DNA from: an uncultured Opitutales bacterium
Lineage (GTDB): Bacteria; Verrucomicrobiota; Verrucomicrobiia; Opitutales; Seribacteraceae
DNA length: 64,000 bases
Assembly (NCBI GenBank): GCA_943787575.1
Contig: CALSMY010000011.1
Location: 62,001-126,000 of the forward strand
Reading direction: 5' to 3'
In this document: positions 38,967 through 48,373 of the stretch, in pieces
Layout of the letters: each line of letters begins with the position of its first letter
Position numbering within the stretch: position 1 is the first letter of the stretch
The notes under the pieces: model-generated
What the model saw: the letters and a program-made list of their open reading frames with translations, nothing else
Databases searched by the model: none
Told to the model about the DNA's origin: nothing
Translations under genes and position numbers: made by a program

Positions 38967-39407
38967 ATGACTATGAATCTTATTCCAGGGGTCGAATCGA
39001 CAGGCAGTGCATTGTCTGCAGAAAAAATTCGCCTCGAAGTTATTGCCCAAAATATCGCTAATTCCAATACGACTCAAGATGCGTCAGGAAAGGTTTACCA
39101 ACGCAAGGAAGTTGCTTTTGAAGAGTTTGTAAAAATCCCAGAGCGTCGGACTCCAGGATATGTAGACGAGAACCTCTATCAGGGAGTTCGTGTGGTTGAT
39201 GTTTACGATGATCAAACACCTGGAAGAATGATTTTTAATCCCGGACATCCCCATGCTAATAAGGACGGGATGGTTGAAATGCCTAATGTTGATGTTTCTA
39301 GAGAAATGATTGACCTTATAAGTGCTTCTCGAGCTTACGAAGCCAACCTTTCAGTTGTTAAAACCTCGCGTCGCATGGCTCAGCAAGCCTTGGCGATCGG
39401 TAGATAA
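38967..39407 (+). CDS. flgC: FlgC, flagellar basal-body rod protein
   Basis: This proximal rod protein contains the signature LEVIAQNIANSNTTQD at its N-terminus and the C-terminal MPNVDVSREMIDLISASRAYEAN helix that mediates rod packing. The length of 146 residues is normal. The start is ATG 38967 or 38973. No Shine-Dalgarno motif precedes it. It lies between flgB and fliE, the usual order. Confidence 0.95.
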   Translation: MTMNLIPGVESTGSALSAEKIRLEVIAQNIANSNTTQDASGKVYQRKEVAFEEFVKIPERRTPGYVDENLYQGVRVVDVYDDQTPGRMIFNPGHPHANKDGMVEMPNVDVSREMIDLISASRAYEANLSVVKTSRRMAQQALAIGR

Positions 39408-39420
39408 AACTTTTTTTATT

Positions 39421-39822
39421 ATGGACGCAGTATCATCCCTACCATCTCTCAATGATTTGCTTAGGCAAAACCCTAATCTTAATCCGCAAAAGTTCTCTAA
39501 CAAAATTGGATCTGAACAGCATTCGTTATCCGGTATTTCCCAAACCGGTCGAATATCTTCCCCAATTATAGATAAAACAACTCCTACAGATCGGGTTACT
39601 GCACCTGGCTTTTCGGAAATGTTTGAAAAATTCGTTCGTGGTGTTGATCACAAAAAGAAGGTTTCCGCTAAAGAAACTCAAGATCTTATCCTTGGAAGGT
39701 CGGACAATATACACGAAGCTGTGGTGAAGTCAGAAGAGTCCAAGGTAGCGTTTAATTTAATGATAGAAGTCAGAAACAAACTTGTAGATTCGTACAAAGA
39801 GCTTATGCGAATGCAGGTCTAG
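39421..39822 (+). CDS. fliE: FliE, MS-ring/rod junction protein
   Basis: This protein joins the FliF ring to the rod. The conserved C-terminal part reads GFSEMFEKFVRGVDHKKKVSA, then DNIHEAVVKSEESKVAFNLMIEVRNKLVDSYKELMRM. The N-terminal 60 residues are Ser/Pro-rich and longer than in enteric FliE. ATG 39421 was chosen because an upstream in-frame extension would overlap flgC. The product is 133 residues. Confidence 0.92.
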   Translation: MDAVSSLPSLNDLLRQNPNLNPQKFSNKIGSEQHSLSGISQTGRISSPIIDKTTPTDRVTAPGFSEMFEKFVRGVDHKKKVSAKETQDLILGRSDNIHEAVVKSEESKVAFNLMIEVRNKLVDSYKELMRMQV

Positions 39823-39837
39823 AATTTGTAATATTTT

Positions 39838-41397
39838 ATGAAAGAAAGATTAAACAGATTAGGAGAAATTTGGAATGCTCTGTCTACCTCTCAAAAGTTT
39901 ACTATGGCTGGAGCTTTTGCCGGTGTACTCATTGTTAGTGCGGCAATTTTGTCTTTTTCTGGTGGGAGTAAAGATCTTAGGCCTTTAGTAAGTGGTGCAG
40001 ATGCAGCTGATTTAGGTGAGGTAACCGAAGTTCTAAAGGCCAATCAGATTGAGTTCGAGTACGGTTCTGGTGGCGATTCTATCTTGGTTACTGCAGACAA
40101 GCTTGCTGCGGCACGGATGGAACTTGCGATGAAAGGCCTGCCTAAGAGTGGGGATGTCGGTTACGAAATTTTTGACGAAGGTAATTTTGGGATTAGTGAC
40201 TTCGTTCAGCGAACTAATCATACCCGTGCCATTCAAGGGGAGTTGGCCCGAACTATTTCTATGATGGATGCAATCAGATCTGCGAAGGTCTTTGTGGTAA
40301 AGCCAGAAAATAATCTTTTGCTCAGCGAAGACCCTAACGACCGTCCAAGTGCGTCTGTTTATGTTGATACTGGGGGTAACACCTTGGATAAAAGCAATGT
40401 GAATGCCATACAGTTTTTAGTAGCACGTTCAGTAAAAGGAATTAATAAATCCAATGTAGCAGTACTTGATAATCAAGGAAATCTTCTTTCAGATGAGGGA
40501 GAGGTTGAGGGGGCTGCGGGAGTAGTTGGTCAAATGATGAAAGCATACCAAGCTCAAGAACGTAGACTTGAAGAGAAAATTGAAACTATGCTTGCCCGGA
40601 TTGTGGGCAAAAATAATGTAGTCGCACGAGTTTCTGTAAACCTTAACACCAAATCTTCGACTCTTTTAGATGAACAATTTGACCCAGAAGGACAGGTTCC
40701 AAGAACGCAAACTTCTGATAAGGACATGGCTACAACAGTCGAAACCAAGCCTCAAAATAGAGGTGCAGGAATGGGTGCCAATGTGCCTAATGTTAGCCAA
40801 GATGCAACAGAACAAGAAGCCCTTATGGCTCAAAGCGATGAAAAGCGTGAAAGTAAGACCACTGACTTTGAAATTAGTCGTACACTTAGGGAAGAAGTTC
40901 AGGAACCGGGTTCCATTGTTGGGCGAAGTGCTGCTGTTCTTATTGCCAAAGGTGAGTCTCCGAGAACCACCCAAGAAATTGACGGTATTCGCGATGCCGT
41001 GGTGAATGCAATTGGGGCCCGTTTTGATCAGTCCGATCTCAGTACTCATGTTACTGTTCACGAGGTTGAGTTTCTGCCTGCTTTTGTTGGTCCTGCTGGG
41101 GAAACCCTGAACCAGTTTCAACAAATACTTGATACCTATGGACCGCATTTGAAAAACTTACTTGGTGTGGTGCTCGCTATAGCAATTTTTGTAGTTTTCT
41201 TGAGAATGCTCAAGAAATTCAAGCCAAGTGATGCTGAAGTTCAGGTCCTTAATGAAGATGACCAGCAATTACTCTCTGGCACTAGAAGTTTGGGTAGTGG
41301 CTTAACACCAGAACTTCTAAATGATTTAATTCAGGAAAAGCCTGACAATGTAGGTACAGCTTTGAAAAGATACTTAGAGACGGGTACGACTCGGTAA
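39838..41397 (+). CDS. fliF: FliF, MS-ring protein
   Basis: This protein forms the MS ring in the inner membrane. Two membrane segments flank the periplasmic part, at about residues 22-40 and 438-458. The YscJ/FliF domain includes FAGVLIVSAAILSFS near the start and AIQGELARTISMMDAIRSAKVFVV. The C-terminal LTPELLNDLIQEKPDNVGTALKRYLE tail is the FliG-binding region. At 519 residues it is full length. It is followed by fliG 24 bases downstream. Confidence 0.96.
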   Translation: MKERLNRLGEIWNALSTSQKFTMAGAFAGVLIVSAAILSFSGGSKDLRPLVSGADAADLGEVTEVLKANQIEFEYGSGGDSILVTADKLAAARMELAMKGLPKSGDVGYEIFDEGNFGISDFVQRTNHTRAIQGELARTISMMDAIRSAKVFVVKPENNLLLSEDPNDRPSASVYVDTGGNTLDKSNVNAIQFLVARSVKGINKSNVAVLDNQGNLLSDEGEVEGAAGVVGQMMKAYQAQERRLEEKIETMLARIVGKNNVVARVSVNLNTKSSTLLDEQFDPEGQVPRTQTSDKDMATTVETKPQNRGAGMGANVPNVSQDATEQEALMAQSDEKRESKTTDFEISRTLREEVQEPGSIVGRSAAVLIAKGESPRTTQEIDGIRDAVVNAIGARFDQSDLSTHVTVHEVEFLPAFVGPAGETLNQFQQILDTYGPHLKNLLGVVLAIAIFVVFLRMLKKFKPSDAEVQVLNEDDQQLLSGTRSLGSGLTPELLNDLIQEKPDNVGTALKRYLETGTTR

Positions 41398-41421
41398 TTT
41401 TGATTCGATCTTGGGTTAAGT

Positions 41422-42468
41422 ATGGACGAATTAGAGGAAGAAGAAGAAAGCGTTTCCGAACGCTATTCAAGGTTGTCCAGGCATGAGAAACTAGCCCTCT
41501 TGATGATTGCTTTAGGTCCTGATGCCTCCTCCACTCTGCTAAAGCGTTTTGAACAAAAGGATGCGGATAGTATTTGTAAAAAAATTGCAGATTTCCCATT
41601 GGTTAATCAAGAGATGAAGGATTGTGTTTTGGATGAGTTTTCAGAAATTATAGAATCCAGTGTGAATTCAAACTTAGGGGGGTTATCTTTTGCTAAAAAA
41701 ACCCTTGAGCTTGCCCACGGGGATTTTAAGGCGAATAATATTTTGAACCGCATTTCCCCAGTTCGAGACACTCTCGAATTTATGGAGGATATTAAAGAGA
41801 TGGATCCTGGTCAGATTTACAATGTATTGCGCTTGGAACAACCTCAGACAATAGCATTTATTTTATCCAATTTAGACGCTGATAAAGGGTCTGAAGTGTT
41901 ATTGATGATGCCACCTAATGTTCAAGAACAAGTGGTTGAAAGGGTGGGGGGCATGGAAACAACTCCACTTGCCCAGGTTGAGCTTGTTGCCAGCACCCTT
42001 GGTGCGAGAATCGGCCAAAAAGGCCAGTCTCCCCGGGTTGTTTCTGGTGGAGTAAAAGCAGCTGCCGATCTATTGAACTGGTTTGATAAGGAACAAAGCA
42101 AGGAACTTTTGAAAAGTATTGAGAAAAGAAACCCCAAACTTGGTGGTTCAATTCGTCAGAGAATGTTCCGTTTCGAAGATATTGTACGTCTTAGTCCAGG
42201 TGATATTTCCAAAGTTACCAAGGAGGTCGATCAAGATGATTTGGTCATTGCTATGAAAAATGCTTCTCCCGAGCTTAAAAAAGCGATTTATTCGACTATG
42301 TCCAAGCGAGCGGTTGAAGCCTTGGAGGAACAACTTGGATTCCTCGGACCTAAGCGCCTTTCTGAAATCGAATCTGCACAAGATCGTGTCATACAAATCC
42401 TCCGAGAACTTGAGGAAGACGAAGAGATTATCTTGGATACCGGAGGAAGCGACGTTGTCGTTCAATAA
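41422..42468 (+). CDS. fliG: FliG, motor switch protein
   Basis: This protein transmits torque from the stator and carries the switch. The middle-domain motif ERVGGMETTPLAQVELVAS and LDADKGSEVLLMMPP are present. The C-terminal torque helix has the charged pattern DIVRLSPGDISKVTKEVDQDDLVIAMKNAS. At 348 residues it is complete. The FliH start overlaps its last codons by 14 bases. Confidence 0.95.
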   Translation: MDELEEEEESVSERYSRLSRHEKLALLMIALGPDASSTLLKRFEQKDADSICKKIADFPLVNQEMKDCVLDEFSEIIESSVNSNLGGLSFAKKTLELAHGDFKANNILNRISPVRDTLEFMEDIKEMDPGQIYNVLRLEQPQTIAFILSNLDADKGSEVLLMMPPNVQEQVVERVGGMETTPLAQVELVASTLGARIGQKGQSPRVVSGGVKAAADLLNWFDKEQSKELLKSIEKRNPKLGGSIRQRMFRFEDIVRLSPGDISKVTKEVDQDDLVIAMKNASPELKKAIYSTMSKRAVEALEEQLGFLGPKRLSEIESAQDRVIQILRELEEDEEIILDTGGSDVVVQ

Positions 42469-43141
42469 AAAAGTTTCTTTCCCTATTGATCTAAAGGGAT
42501 TTAGTGTAAGATCAGTTTCTTCTCCGCCCGTTCCAATTGAAAAGGTTGCTGAACAATCAGATCAAAAATTTGAAGAAGGTAAGAAAAGTGCTGCTGACTT
42601 TTATCTTGCTGAGATAAACAAACTTAGGAATGAGTACGCAGCCAATCAGCAAAGTGTCCTGGAAAACCTAAATAAAAAAACGGATCACACCCTTGATCAA
42701 TTAAATGAAAACCTTCCCGATTTGGTTATGGAAATTATTGAAAAAATAATTCCAGGTATTGAATTGGGTGCAAGTGAGGTTGAGGGAATTGTCCGTTCCT
42801 TAATCGGCGAATTTGCGGATGAAGATGAAAACCTTCAAGTGTTTCTTTGTCCTGAAGATCTAAATCTTCTCAAGGCCATGGGCAAAGAGATAAATGATCA
42901 AGAAGTCGACGACAAGAATGCTTCGCAAGAGGAGGATGGTTTTGCGAGTGCGATTGCGGGAATTTTTGATAATTTGGATGGCGAAGAGGCAATTTTAGCA
43001 GATCTTCCCAGAGTGAAATTTTTCGAGGACGCATCCTTATCCAAGGGAGATTGCCAAGTGAAGAGCAAGTTTGGTCTTTTGGACGGTAGAATCGCTACTA
43101 AGATGCGAAAGGTAAGAGAGGAACTGACTGGAAATGGTTAA
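42455..43141 (+). CDS. fliH: FliH, flagellar export regulator of the ATPase
   Basis: This protein is the stator-like negative regulator that binds the FliI ATPase. The segment from about residue 60 is helical and Gln/Asn/Glu-rich; the C-terminal half has MEIIEKIIPGIELGASEVEGIVRSLI, as in FliH. The TTG at 42455, overlapping fliG, was taken as start because the longer reading would run through the fliG frame. The product is 228 residues. Its stop overlaps the fliI start by 8 bases. Confidence 0.75.
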   Translation: MSFNKKVSFPIDLKGFSVRSVSSPPVPIEKVAEQSDQKFEEGKKSAADFYLAEINKLRNEYAANQQSVLENLNKKTDHTLDQLNENLPDLVMEIIEKIIPGIELGASEVEGIVRSLIGEFADEDENLQVFLCPEDLNLLKAMGKEINDQEVDDKNASQEEDGFASAIAGIFDNLDGEEAILADLPRVKFFEDASLSKGDCQVKSKFGLLDGRIATKMRKVREELTGNG

Positions 43142-44456
43142 TTCTTTGTCAGAAAGATTTTCTTTTTTGCAGGATGGTGTTCGAGGTGTTCGAACCTTTG
43201 ACAAAGTTGGCGTAGTCCGCCGTGTAACTGGTTTAGTAATTGAATCCGAAGGTCCGGAAACCTCAATTGGTCAAGTTTGCTCAATTACATCTGATCGGAG
43301 TAGCGAGAAAATCGAAGCCCAGGTTATTGGTTTCCGTGAAAATGTTGTTCTTTTAATGGCTTTAAGTAGCATCCATTTAATCCATCCTGGTTGTAAGGTG
43401 ATTTCTCGACGAAATTCGAATGAGGTACCATACGGACCATCCTTACTCGGCAGGATTATAGACGGTATGGGTCGGCCGATTGATGGGAAAGGCCCTTTGG
43501 TTGCTCCTTCTCGTGATGGATTTTATGCAGACCCGCCTAATCCTTTGTCTAGATCCAGGATTAAAGAGCCTTTTGCTTCAGGGATTAAGTCGATAGATTG
43601 TTTTGTCCCCATGGGAGTTGGGCAAAGAATGGGAATTTTCGCTGGAAGTGGTGTGGGGAAATCCATTCTTTTAGGCATGATTGCCAAGGGTTCAGATGCC
43701 GATGTAAATGTTATTTCTCTTGTAGGGGAAAGAGGTCGTGAATTACGAGAATTTGTTGAAAGCGATCTAGGTGAAGAGGGATTAAAAAAATCCATTGTGG
43801 TTGTTTCAACTTCTGACCAACCGGCACCCATGAGAATTCGTGCATCTATTTTAGCAACTGCAATTGCTGAAGGGTTCCGAAATGAAGGTCAGAAAGTTCT
43901 TCTACTGATGGATTCCCTTACCAGGTTTGCCATGGCTCAAAGAGAAATTGGACTAGCCTCTGGAGAACCCCCAGCGTCAAGGGGCTATGTGCCATCTGTT
44001 TTTTCACTGTTGCCCAAGTTATTAGAGAGAACCGGTACGAGTGAATTAGGTGCAATTACTTCAATTTACACCGTTTTAGTTGAAGGGGACGACATGAATG
44101 AACCAGTCGCCGATGCTGTTCGCGGTTTTTTGGATGGCCATATTGTTCTTTCCCGAAAACTTGCAAATGCAAACCACTTCCCTGCAGTTGATGTCTTGAG
44201 CAGTGTTAGTCGTTTGGATCGGTCGGTTTGCAATGAAGAGGAGTTGTCCTTAATTTCCCAAGCGAGAGATCTTCTATCCACTTATCATCAGAATGAGGAT
44301 ATGATTAATGTTGGTGCATATGTGAAAAACAGTAATCCAAAAATAGATCTTGCTATCGATAAATTTACAGGAATCCAAGATTTCTTACGACAGAGGTTTG
44401 ATGCCTTATCCAAGCGCGAGAATGCTTTTTCTGAATTGAGGACTGTACTTAGATGA
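43134..44456 (+). CDS. fliI: FliI, flagellum-specific export ATPase
   Basis: This F1-beta-like ATPase powers loading of export substrates. The Walker A motif GIFAGSGVGKSILLG lies at about residue 170, the catalytic-site GERGRELREF follows, and Walker B is KVLLLMDSLTRFAMAQREIGLA. The length of 440 residues is normal. It overlaps fliH and fliJ by 8 and 4 bases, so the three are co-translated, as is common for this trio. Confidence 0.96.
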   Translation: MVNSLSERFSFLQDGVRGVRTFDKVGVVRRVTGLVIESEGPETSIGQVCSITSDRSSEKIEAQVIGFRENVVLLMALSSIHLIHPGCKVISRRNSNEVPYGPSLLGRIIDGMGRPIDGKGPLVAPSRDGFYADPPNPLSRSRIKEPFASGIKSIDCFVPMGVGQRMGIFAGSGVGKSILLGMIAKGSDADVNVISLVGERGRELREFVESDLGEEGLKKSIVVVSTSDQPAPMRIRASILATAIAEGFRNEGQKVLLLMDSLTRFAMAQREIGLASGEPPASRGYVPSVFSLLPKLLERTGTSELGAITSIYTVLVEGDDMNEPVADAVRGFLDGHIVLSRKLANANHFPAVDVLSSVSRLDRSVCNEEELSLISQARDLLSTYHQNEDMINVGAYVKNSNPKIDLAIDKFTGIQDFLRQRFDALSKRENAFSELRTVLR

Positions 44457-44911
44457 AATCATTTGTGTTCAAACTAAAAGCACTTTTACGCCTCAAAGAG
44501 AATAAAAGAGATGTGGCTCTGTCTCAGTTTGCGGGTTCGGTACAGGAGGTAGAGAAACTAAATACCAAGTTAACAGAAGCCCGGGATAGGCAAGAGGTGG
44601 TTTTTCAACTTATGCAGGAAAGACAAAAAGGGACTTTTCGAGGTCAGCAAATTCAGTCTTTGCAAAGCAGTTTGGACTTAGAGCGTGAGTGTATTTCCAA
44701 GATCGAATTGGAGCTTAAGCAAGCCCAGGAAATTAAAGTTTCTAGAAGGGAAATATTTTTAAGTAAAGACTCAGAATATAAAGCCGTTCTAAAGCTGCAA
44801 GAAAAGCAAAAAGAAGCCCATTATTTCCAAGAAAATTCAAAAGAACAAAAAGAACTCGAAGACATTATCGGTGCTAGATTTCTTTTTCAAAGAATAAACC
44901 GCCAAGCCTAA
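44453..44911 (+). CDS. fliJ: FliJ, export-apparatus chaperone
   Basis: This 152-residue all-helical coiled coil begins KSFVFKLKALLRLKENKRDVAL, the typical FliJ start with an F-x-F/L-x-x-LLRLKE motif. It would bridge FliI and FlhA. The assignment rests on that motif, its size and its position 3' of fliI with an ATGA overlap. Confidence 0.85.
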   Translation: MKSFVFKLKALLRLKENKRDVALSQFAGSVQEVEKLNTKLTEARDRQEVVFQLMQERQKGTFRGQQIQSLQSSLDLERECISKIELELKQAQEIKVSRREIFLSKDSEYKAVLKLQEKQKEAHYFQENSKEQKELEDIIGARFLFQRINRQA

Positions 44912-44914
44912 TTT

Positions 44915-45556
44915 ATGAAATTCTCTGCATCTGTTATTGTCCTCCTTGCCGTCTTAATGTCCGTTGCTAGTGCCGGGCTTATGTTGTTTTTAAATTTTGA
45001 CGATCTTTTCAAACTAGCTCCGGTAGTTAAAGCGGAGTTTACCAGCGTTGAGTTCGATGCAGATGATACCAGTTATTCTCCTGCAGAAACTCATTCAATG
45101 AATCAATTATCCAAGGAATTATCCTTATTGAAAGATAAGCTTTTGGAACGAGAGAAAGACTTGGACGCCAGAGAATCCGCTCTTTCGATGGATCTTGAAT
45201 CCTTGGAAAAACAGAAAAGAGAACTTAACCGGATCCAAGACGATTTGTCCTCACGGCTTGCCGAGTTTGAGTCTAAGAAGGGGAAAGATTTAAGTGAGGA
45301 GAAATTAAAGGAGTATAAGGACACAGCTAATAGGTGGATCGAAATGGGACCTGAAGTGGCAAGCGTAGAAATCCAAAATTGGAGACAAAAAAGGAGGTTT
45401 GAAGAGGCTCTAGGAATTTTTGAAATGCTTAAAGCAGAGGATAAAGCTCCGATCATCGCATTTATGTTAAATAGTGATCAGGATGATCTAATCGAGTTGG
45501 CAGATGCACTAGCGATGAGAGATCGTGGGCTTCTACCAAGTGTAAGTATGGAGTAA
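44915..45556 (+). CDS. MotE/FlbB-like membrane coiled-coil protein
   Basis: This 213-residue protein has one N-terminal membrane helix (about residues 6-27), a long coiled coil (about 70-130) and a C-terminal MgtE-N-like region (about 140-205) with FEMLKAEDKAPIIAFMLNSDQ. The layout is that of MotE/FlbB-type proteins, periplasmic factors that help assemble or stabilise the stator or motor in other bacteria. It sits between fliJ and fliK, where such genes occur. The role here is inferred from architecture and context, not from a recognised catalytic motif. Confidence 0.65.
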   Translation: MKFSASVIVLLAVLMSVASAGLMLFLNFDDLFKLAPVVKAEFTSVEFDADDTSYSPAETHSMNQLSKELSLLKDKLLEREKDLDARESALSMDLESLEKQKRELNRIQDDLSSRLAEFESKKGKDLSEEKLKEYKDTANRWIEMGPEVASVEIQNWRQKRRFEEALGIFEMLKAEDKAPIIAFMLNSDQDDLIELADALAMRDRGLLPSVSME

Positions 45557-45562
45557 TCAGCT

Positions 45563-46510
45563 ATGACTGAAGTTTCTTTTAATCCTAGCACCAAAGGCCC
45601 TTCGCAAGGTCATCAGGCTATGGGGTCGGCTGGTTCTTTTTGGTTACCCCCAAAAATGCGTGCTGAAACTTTTAATTCTAATTTACAAAAATTCAGCACA
45701 TCTTCTAATAAAGTTTCGAAAGTTTCTGAAAAAGGGAATAATCATATTTCTCATTCAGCTGTAAGCAAAGATTCTCCCAAAGCTAATTTTATAAAGCCTA
45801 ACTCTGGAGCTAATCACGAAGGTTCCGGTTCATCTGTGAAGGCATCTAAATTCGGAAATTTAAGTTTTCATGGTCGCCAAGCCTTAGCATTGAAAGGGCA
45901 AAGTTCACCCTTGAATTCTTCGACGCCTTCGAAAGTGATTCCTCAGACTTATGCACATTCGAATCCAACATCGATGTTTGCTCCTCAATCTAAGATTTCG
46001 GGTTCTGTGTCCCAACAAATCCCAACCGTTTCTGGCCAGAATGTAGGTACAAGATTAAGTAAGATTGTCGATTTAGGTTTTGGTGGCACACAAAGTGCTA
46101 CTTCTTATTCTAATCTTGATGATCCCACCTCTCATAAAAAACCAAAAAACTCATTCAATGATAATGAGCTTACTCACTCTAATCCTTTATCTCATGACGA
46201 ACTTCTTGATCATGTTGAAGGTTCGTTTGTTACAGGTGGTATTGGTTTTTCTCACAATAATGGAATTCTTCGTTTTGCGTTTTCTCTCGACAATGGAAGT
46301 TCAGTTTCGGTCCGTATCGAGAAAGCAGCCAATGATTTCAAGATTTGTTTCATTTCCGATAATTCAGAGACTCGTGACTTCTTAGCAACTAAGCTTCTTT
46401 CCTTTTCCAATAACCTTCCAATTCCAAGCGAGCATTCTTTAAACACCCATATATTTAGTTCTTACAAAGAAATGGACCATGCCTTTTCCAATAAACAAAT
46501 TTCACCATGA
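45563..46510 (+). CDS. fliK: FliK-like hook-length control protein
   Basis: The 315-residue protein has a long Ser/Asn/Lys/His-rich, low-complexity N-terminal part (to about residue 205). A small compact C-terminal domain follows with GGIGFSHNNGILRFAFSLDNGSSVSVRIE and a later FKICFISDNSETRDFLATKL. That layout and the slot directly before flgD match FliK, the secreted ruler that stops hook growth. Sequence conservation is weak in FliK, so position carries much of the call. An upstream GGAG precedes the ATG. Confidence 0.7.
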   Translation: MTEVSFNPSTKGPSQGHQAMGSAGSFWLPPKMRAETFNSNLQKFSTSSNKVSKVSEKGNNHISHSAVSKDSPKANFIKPNSGANHEGSGSSVKASKFGNLSFHGRQALALKGQSSPLNSSTPSKVIPQTYAHSNPTSMFAPQSKISGSVSQQIPTVSGQNVGTRLSKIVDLGFGGTQSATSYSNLDDPTSHKKPKNSFNDNELTHSNPLSHDELLDHVEGSFVTGGIGFSHNNGILRFAFSLDNGSSVSVRIEKAANDFKICFISDNSETRDFLATKLLSFSNNLPIPSEHSLNTHIFSSYKEMDHAFSNKQISP

Positions 46511-46941
46511 TTGATACAATTTCCAATTCTGCTCTTTTGAATAATCAACCAAGCCTCTCAGCTAAAGATGCATCCGAGAGTAATAGTCAGTTGAAAATGG
46601 ATGACTTCCTGCAATTGCTTACAAGTCAAATTACGAATCAAGACCCTTTGGAACCCATGAAAGATACAGAATTTATCTCTCAAATGGCTAATATCGCTTC
46701 TCTCGAACAAATGCAGCAGTTCACTCAAGGGTTTTCAAAATTCGCAGACTCGCACGGTGAAATGCTCGCCCAAACTTATTTGGGCAACCGTGTGGAAATT
46801 CTTTCCGATAACAAAGAAGTTAATGGAATCGTGGAAGCCGTAAACCGCTCTGATGACGGTACAATTGAAGTTGTTGTAAATGGGGATTCTTATGATCCTT
46901 CAAGTATTAAACGGGTTGAATTGGTCAACTCTGATAAGTAA
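46507..46941 (+). CDS. flgD: FlgD, hook cap/scaffold protein
   Basis: This protein caps the growing hook. The conserved MDDFLQLLTSQITNQDPLEPMKDTEFISQMANIASLEQMQ stretch is diagnostic. The product is only 144 residues; the short region after about residue 95 (YLGNRVEILSDNKEVNGIVEA) covers part of the usual C-terminal domain, with the FlgD Ig-like insert absent. It overlaps fliK by 4 bases. Confidence 0.92.
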   Translation: MIDTISNSALLNNQPSLSAKDASESNSQLKMDDFLQLLTSQITNQDPLEPMKDTEFISQMANIASLEQMQQFTQGFSKFADSHGEMLAQTYLGNRVEILSDNKEVNGIVEAVNRSDDGTIEVVVNGDSYDPSSIKRVELVNSDK

Positions 46942-46947
46942 TTTTGT

Positions 46948-47803
46948 ATGATTCCTTCACTCCAAAACGGTGTATCTGCCCTCAAAACTTTTTCTGAGGG
47001 ATTACAAGTTCTCAGCAACAATATAGCCAATGTTAATTCCCTTGGCTATAAATCTGCCAGAGCCAACTTTACTGACAATTTTTATATTCATCAAAATAAC
47101 CCCGGACCTGCTGTAGATGGAGAACCACGAAATACTACAAGAAACTATGGTTCTGGGGTAAGCGTGGGTTCTTTGTCCTCCAATTTTAATCAAGGTGTTA
47201 TCGAGAATACTGGTCTTGATTTAGACTTAGCTATTCAAGGGGAAGCTTTGCCCAATGCAGGAGGTTTTTTTGAAGTCATTGACCCAGATTCTGGTGAGAT
47301 TTTTTACACAAGAGCCGGTGCTTTTGAATCAACTGCAGAAGGTATAGTTGTTACCCGCGATCAAAATCGTTTCCAATTAACCGACATTGAAGGTCAACCT
47401 CTTCTTCTCGGTCTTCAAGAGGGCGAGGATTTACTAGCACGCCGAATTGACGAAGATGGAGTAGTTAGCCTTATTGTCCACTAAAGATGGGCAAGACTCA
47501 ATTCGGGTTGCGGGGCAAGTAAAGATCGCCAACTTCCAAGCCCCTCAGTACCTTCAGCGAACTGGAAATGGTTTTTATTCCAATGGTCAACTAGGAGATA
47601 ATTTTGCGGGTTTAGTGGATAATTCAATTCCAGGTTCTGGTTCGAATGGAAAGATTAAACAATACGCCCTTGAACTTTCTAATGTCGACCTGACGAACGA
47701 ATTTGCTATGATGATAAGTCACCAAAGATCATTTCAAGCTGGTTCGAGAATTGTGACCACTTCAGATGCCATTCTTACGGAAGCAGTCAACTTAAAGCGT
47801 TAA
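46948..47803 (+). CDS. flgE: FlgE-like hook protein, short (frameshifted)
   Basis: This rod/hook-family protein follows flgD as hook proteins do. The N-terminus GLQVLSNNIANVNSLGYKSARANFTD matches FlgE, as does the C-terminal ELSNVDLTNEFAMMISHQRSFQAGSRIVTT. The frame shifts near 47475-47486, where dropping one base reads on as LSTKDGQDSIRV. The repaired product is only 284 residues, against about 400 in enteric hook proteins, so the outer D2 part is missing. It could also be a FlgF/G-like rod protein, but position favours FlgE. Confidence 0.75.
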
Positions 47804-47823
47804 CCCTTAAACCTCTTTCCCAA

Positions 47824-48357
47824 ATGTGTGCAGACCAACTAGATGAGCTACCAACCAATGAAAGTGAGAAGAATTCCGGCGGCGGGAATTTGGTTCCAGC
47901 TTTAATTGCAATAATACTTGCTCCGGCATTGACTGTGGCAGCAATGACTTTTGTGATTAAAATGAATAAGCCAGAACAGGTCGTAAAAGACCAAATTATC
48001 GAAGGTGGTCAACCTTTGAATATGGAACCTTCTGGAGAAGAAAAATTCTACGAATTAAAGCAACTCATAACTAATTTGGGTGGTCCAATCAAATCTCGTT
48101 ACATTAATATCGAACTCAGAATGGAGGGTCTTGCTGGAGACTTTGAGAAAGTTTTGGAAATGAATGAGCACCGTATCCGTGACAAGGCACTCTCAATAAT
48201 GGGTGGATACACTTACGAAGATGCTCAACTGGATGGGTTTCAAGAACGAGTTAGAATTGATTTAAAGAAATCATTTTCTATGGTACTTAGAAAATATCGA
48301 GATGGAGAAAGTGATTTGATTCGCCAAATTTATTTCACTCAATTTGTGGTTCAATAA
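47824..48357 (+). CDS. fliL: FliL, stator-associated protein
   Basis: This 177-residue protein has one membrane helix (about residues 23-45: LVPALIAIILAPALTVAAMTFVI) and a periplasmic domain ending RVRIDLKKSFSMVLRKYRDGE and IYFTQFVVQ, the FliL signature. It encircles the stator and supports torque. The start is ATG 47824. fliM begins 17 bases later. Confidence 0.85.
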   Translation: MCADQLDELPTNESEKNSGGGNLVPALIAIILAPALTVAAMTFVIKMNKPEQVVKDQIIEGGQPLNMEPSGEEKFYELKQLITNLGGPIKSRYINIELRMEGLAGDFEKVLEMNEHRIRDKALSIMGGYTYEDAQLDGFQERVRIDLKKSFSMVLRKYRDGESDLIRQIYFTQFVVQ

Positions 48358-48373
48358 CTAATATTTGTTTCTC

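Noticed and set aside
46080-46096. TGGCACACAAAGTGC in fliK
   Set aside because: The GG-to-GC spacing is right, but the -12 element is GTGC rather than TTGC, and there is no gene start nearby.
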